Part shown: positions 63,954 through 64,000 of the stretch, piece after piece
How the letters are laid out: the number at the start of each line of letters is the position of its first letter
Position numbering within the stretch: position 1 is the stretch's first letter
Assembly (NCBI RefSeq): GCF_000812565.1
Contig: NZ_JTAM01000043.1
Location: 22,603-86,602 of the forward strand
Source: Flammeovirga sp. OC4
GTDB taxonomy: Bacteria; Bacteroidota; Bacteroidia; Cytophagales; Flammeovirgaceae
DNA: 64,000 bases
Direction of reading: 5' to 3'
Translations under genes and position numbers: made by a program
The notes under the pieces: generated by a model
Databases searched by the model: none
Told to the model about the DNA's origin: nothing
The model's input: the letters and a program-made list of their open reading frames with translations, nothing else

Positions 63954-64000
63954 GTAAACTAAGTTTTTGAATATTTGTGTTTTTTAGAAATCAGGAGATT
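63954..64000 (+). repeat. MITE-like element, copy 8 (runs off the window)
   Basis: Starts with the terminal repeat GTAAACTAAG and continues to GAAATCAGGAGATT, exactly the order seen at the left end of copy 1. The rest lies outside the window. Confidence 0.7.

Noticed and set aside
1..64000. tRNA, rRNA, CRISPR or prophage features
   Set aside because: No cloverleaf-like segment, ribosomal sequence, spacer array or phage gene was recognised on either strand by eye.

Overview
This AT-rich 64 kb window looks like chromosome of a marine Bacteroidota of the Flammeovirga type (Cytophagales). Supporting this are T9SS type A C-terminal sorting domains (the YPNPA signature) on several secreted proteins, two hybrid two-component systems (HTCS), a TonB-dependent receptor with a carboxypeptidase-like N-terminal domain, and a dense set of enzymes for sulfated red-algal galactans. 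I had no database search, so family names rest on motifs and remembered family sequences.

Layout. 1-9 kb: the 3' end of a secreted modular protein, a sulfur-handling block (CoA-disulfide-reductase/rhodanese fusion plus a split YeeE/YedE transporter pair) and a highly biased TonB receptor gene. 9-15 kb: an HTCS regulator and a GAF histidine kinase, both on the minus strand. 15-59.7 kb: a polysaccharide utilization locus. It begins with a GH86-like agarase/porphyranase on the plus strand. A long minus-strand run follows (in transcription order GH2, GH110, distant GH82-like, small T9SS protein, GH42/GH167-like, two GH71/99-like paralogues, GH2, S1 sulfatase, GH16, GH82-like). Then come two plus-strand S1 sulfatases, a giant minus-strand sulfatase with carbohydrate-binding-like and PKD modules, a second GH16, an RNA methyltransferase, a second HTCS and a second GH110. 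60-64 kb: a His-rich DUF4198 protein with a HupE/UreJ-like permease (metal handling), a small secreted protein, and a DoxX/OhrR-like pair.

How it fits together. GH16, GH86 and GH82-like proteins would cut agar, porphyran, furcellaran or carrageenan chains. Sulfatases would desulfate them. GH2, GH110 and GH167-like enzymes would trim galactose or neocarrabiose units. The HTCS proteins would sense the oligosaccharides. No SusC/SusD pair, no GH117/127/129 anhydrogalactosidase and no sulfatase-maturing enzyme is encoded here, so the locus must lean on genes elsewhere.

The non-coding DNA is unusually structured. There is a REPIN-like family built from four short hairpins, with two copies flanking a RAYT-type IS200 transposase. 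A second, MITE-like family of about 350 bp has GTAAACTAAA-type terminal inverted repeats. Within it sits a 26-nt hairpin whose loop is conserved while its stem arms change in a compensatory way. Two GH82-like proteins keep the catalytic Glu, Gln and His of iota-carrageenase but both lack the catalytic-base Asp. These points and the GH71/99-like pair are the best candidates for something not yet described.
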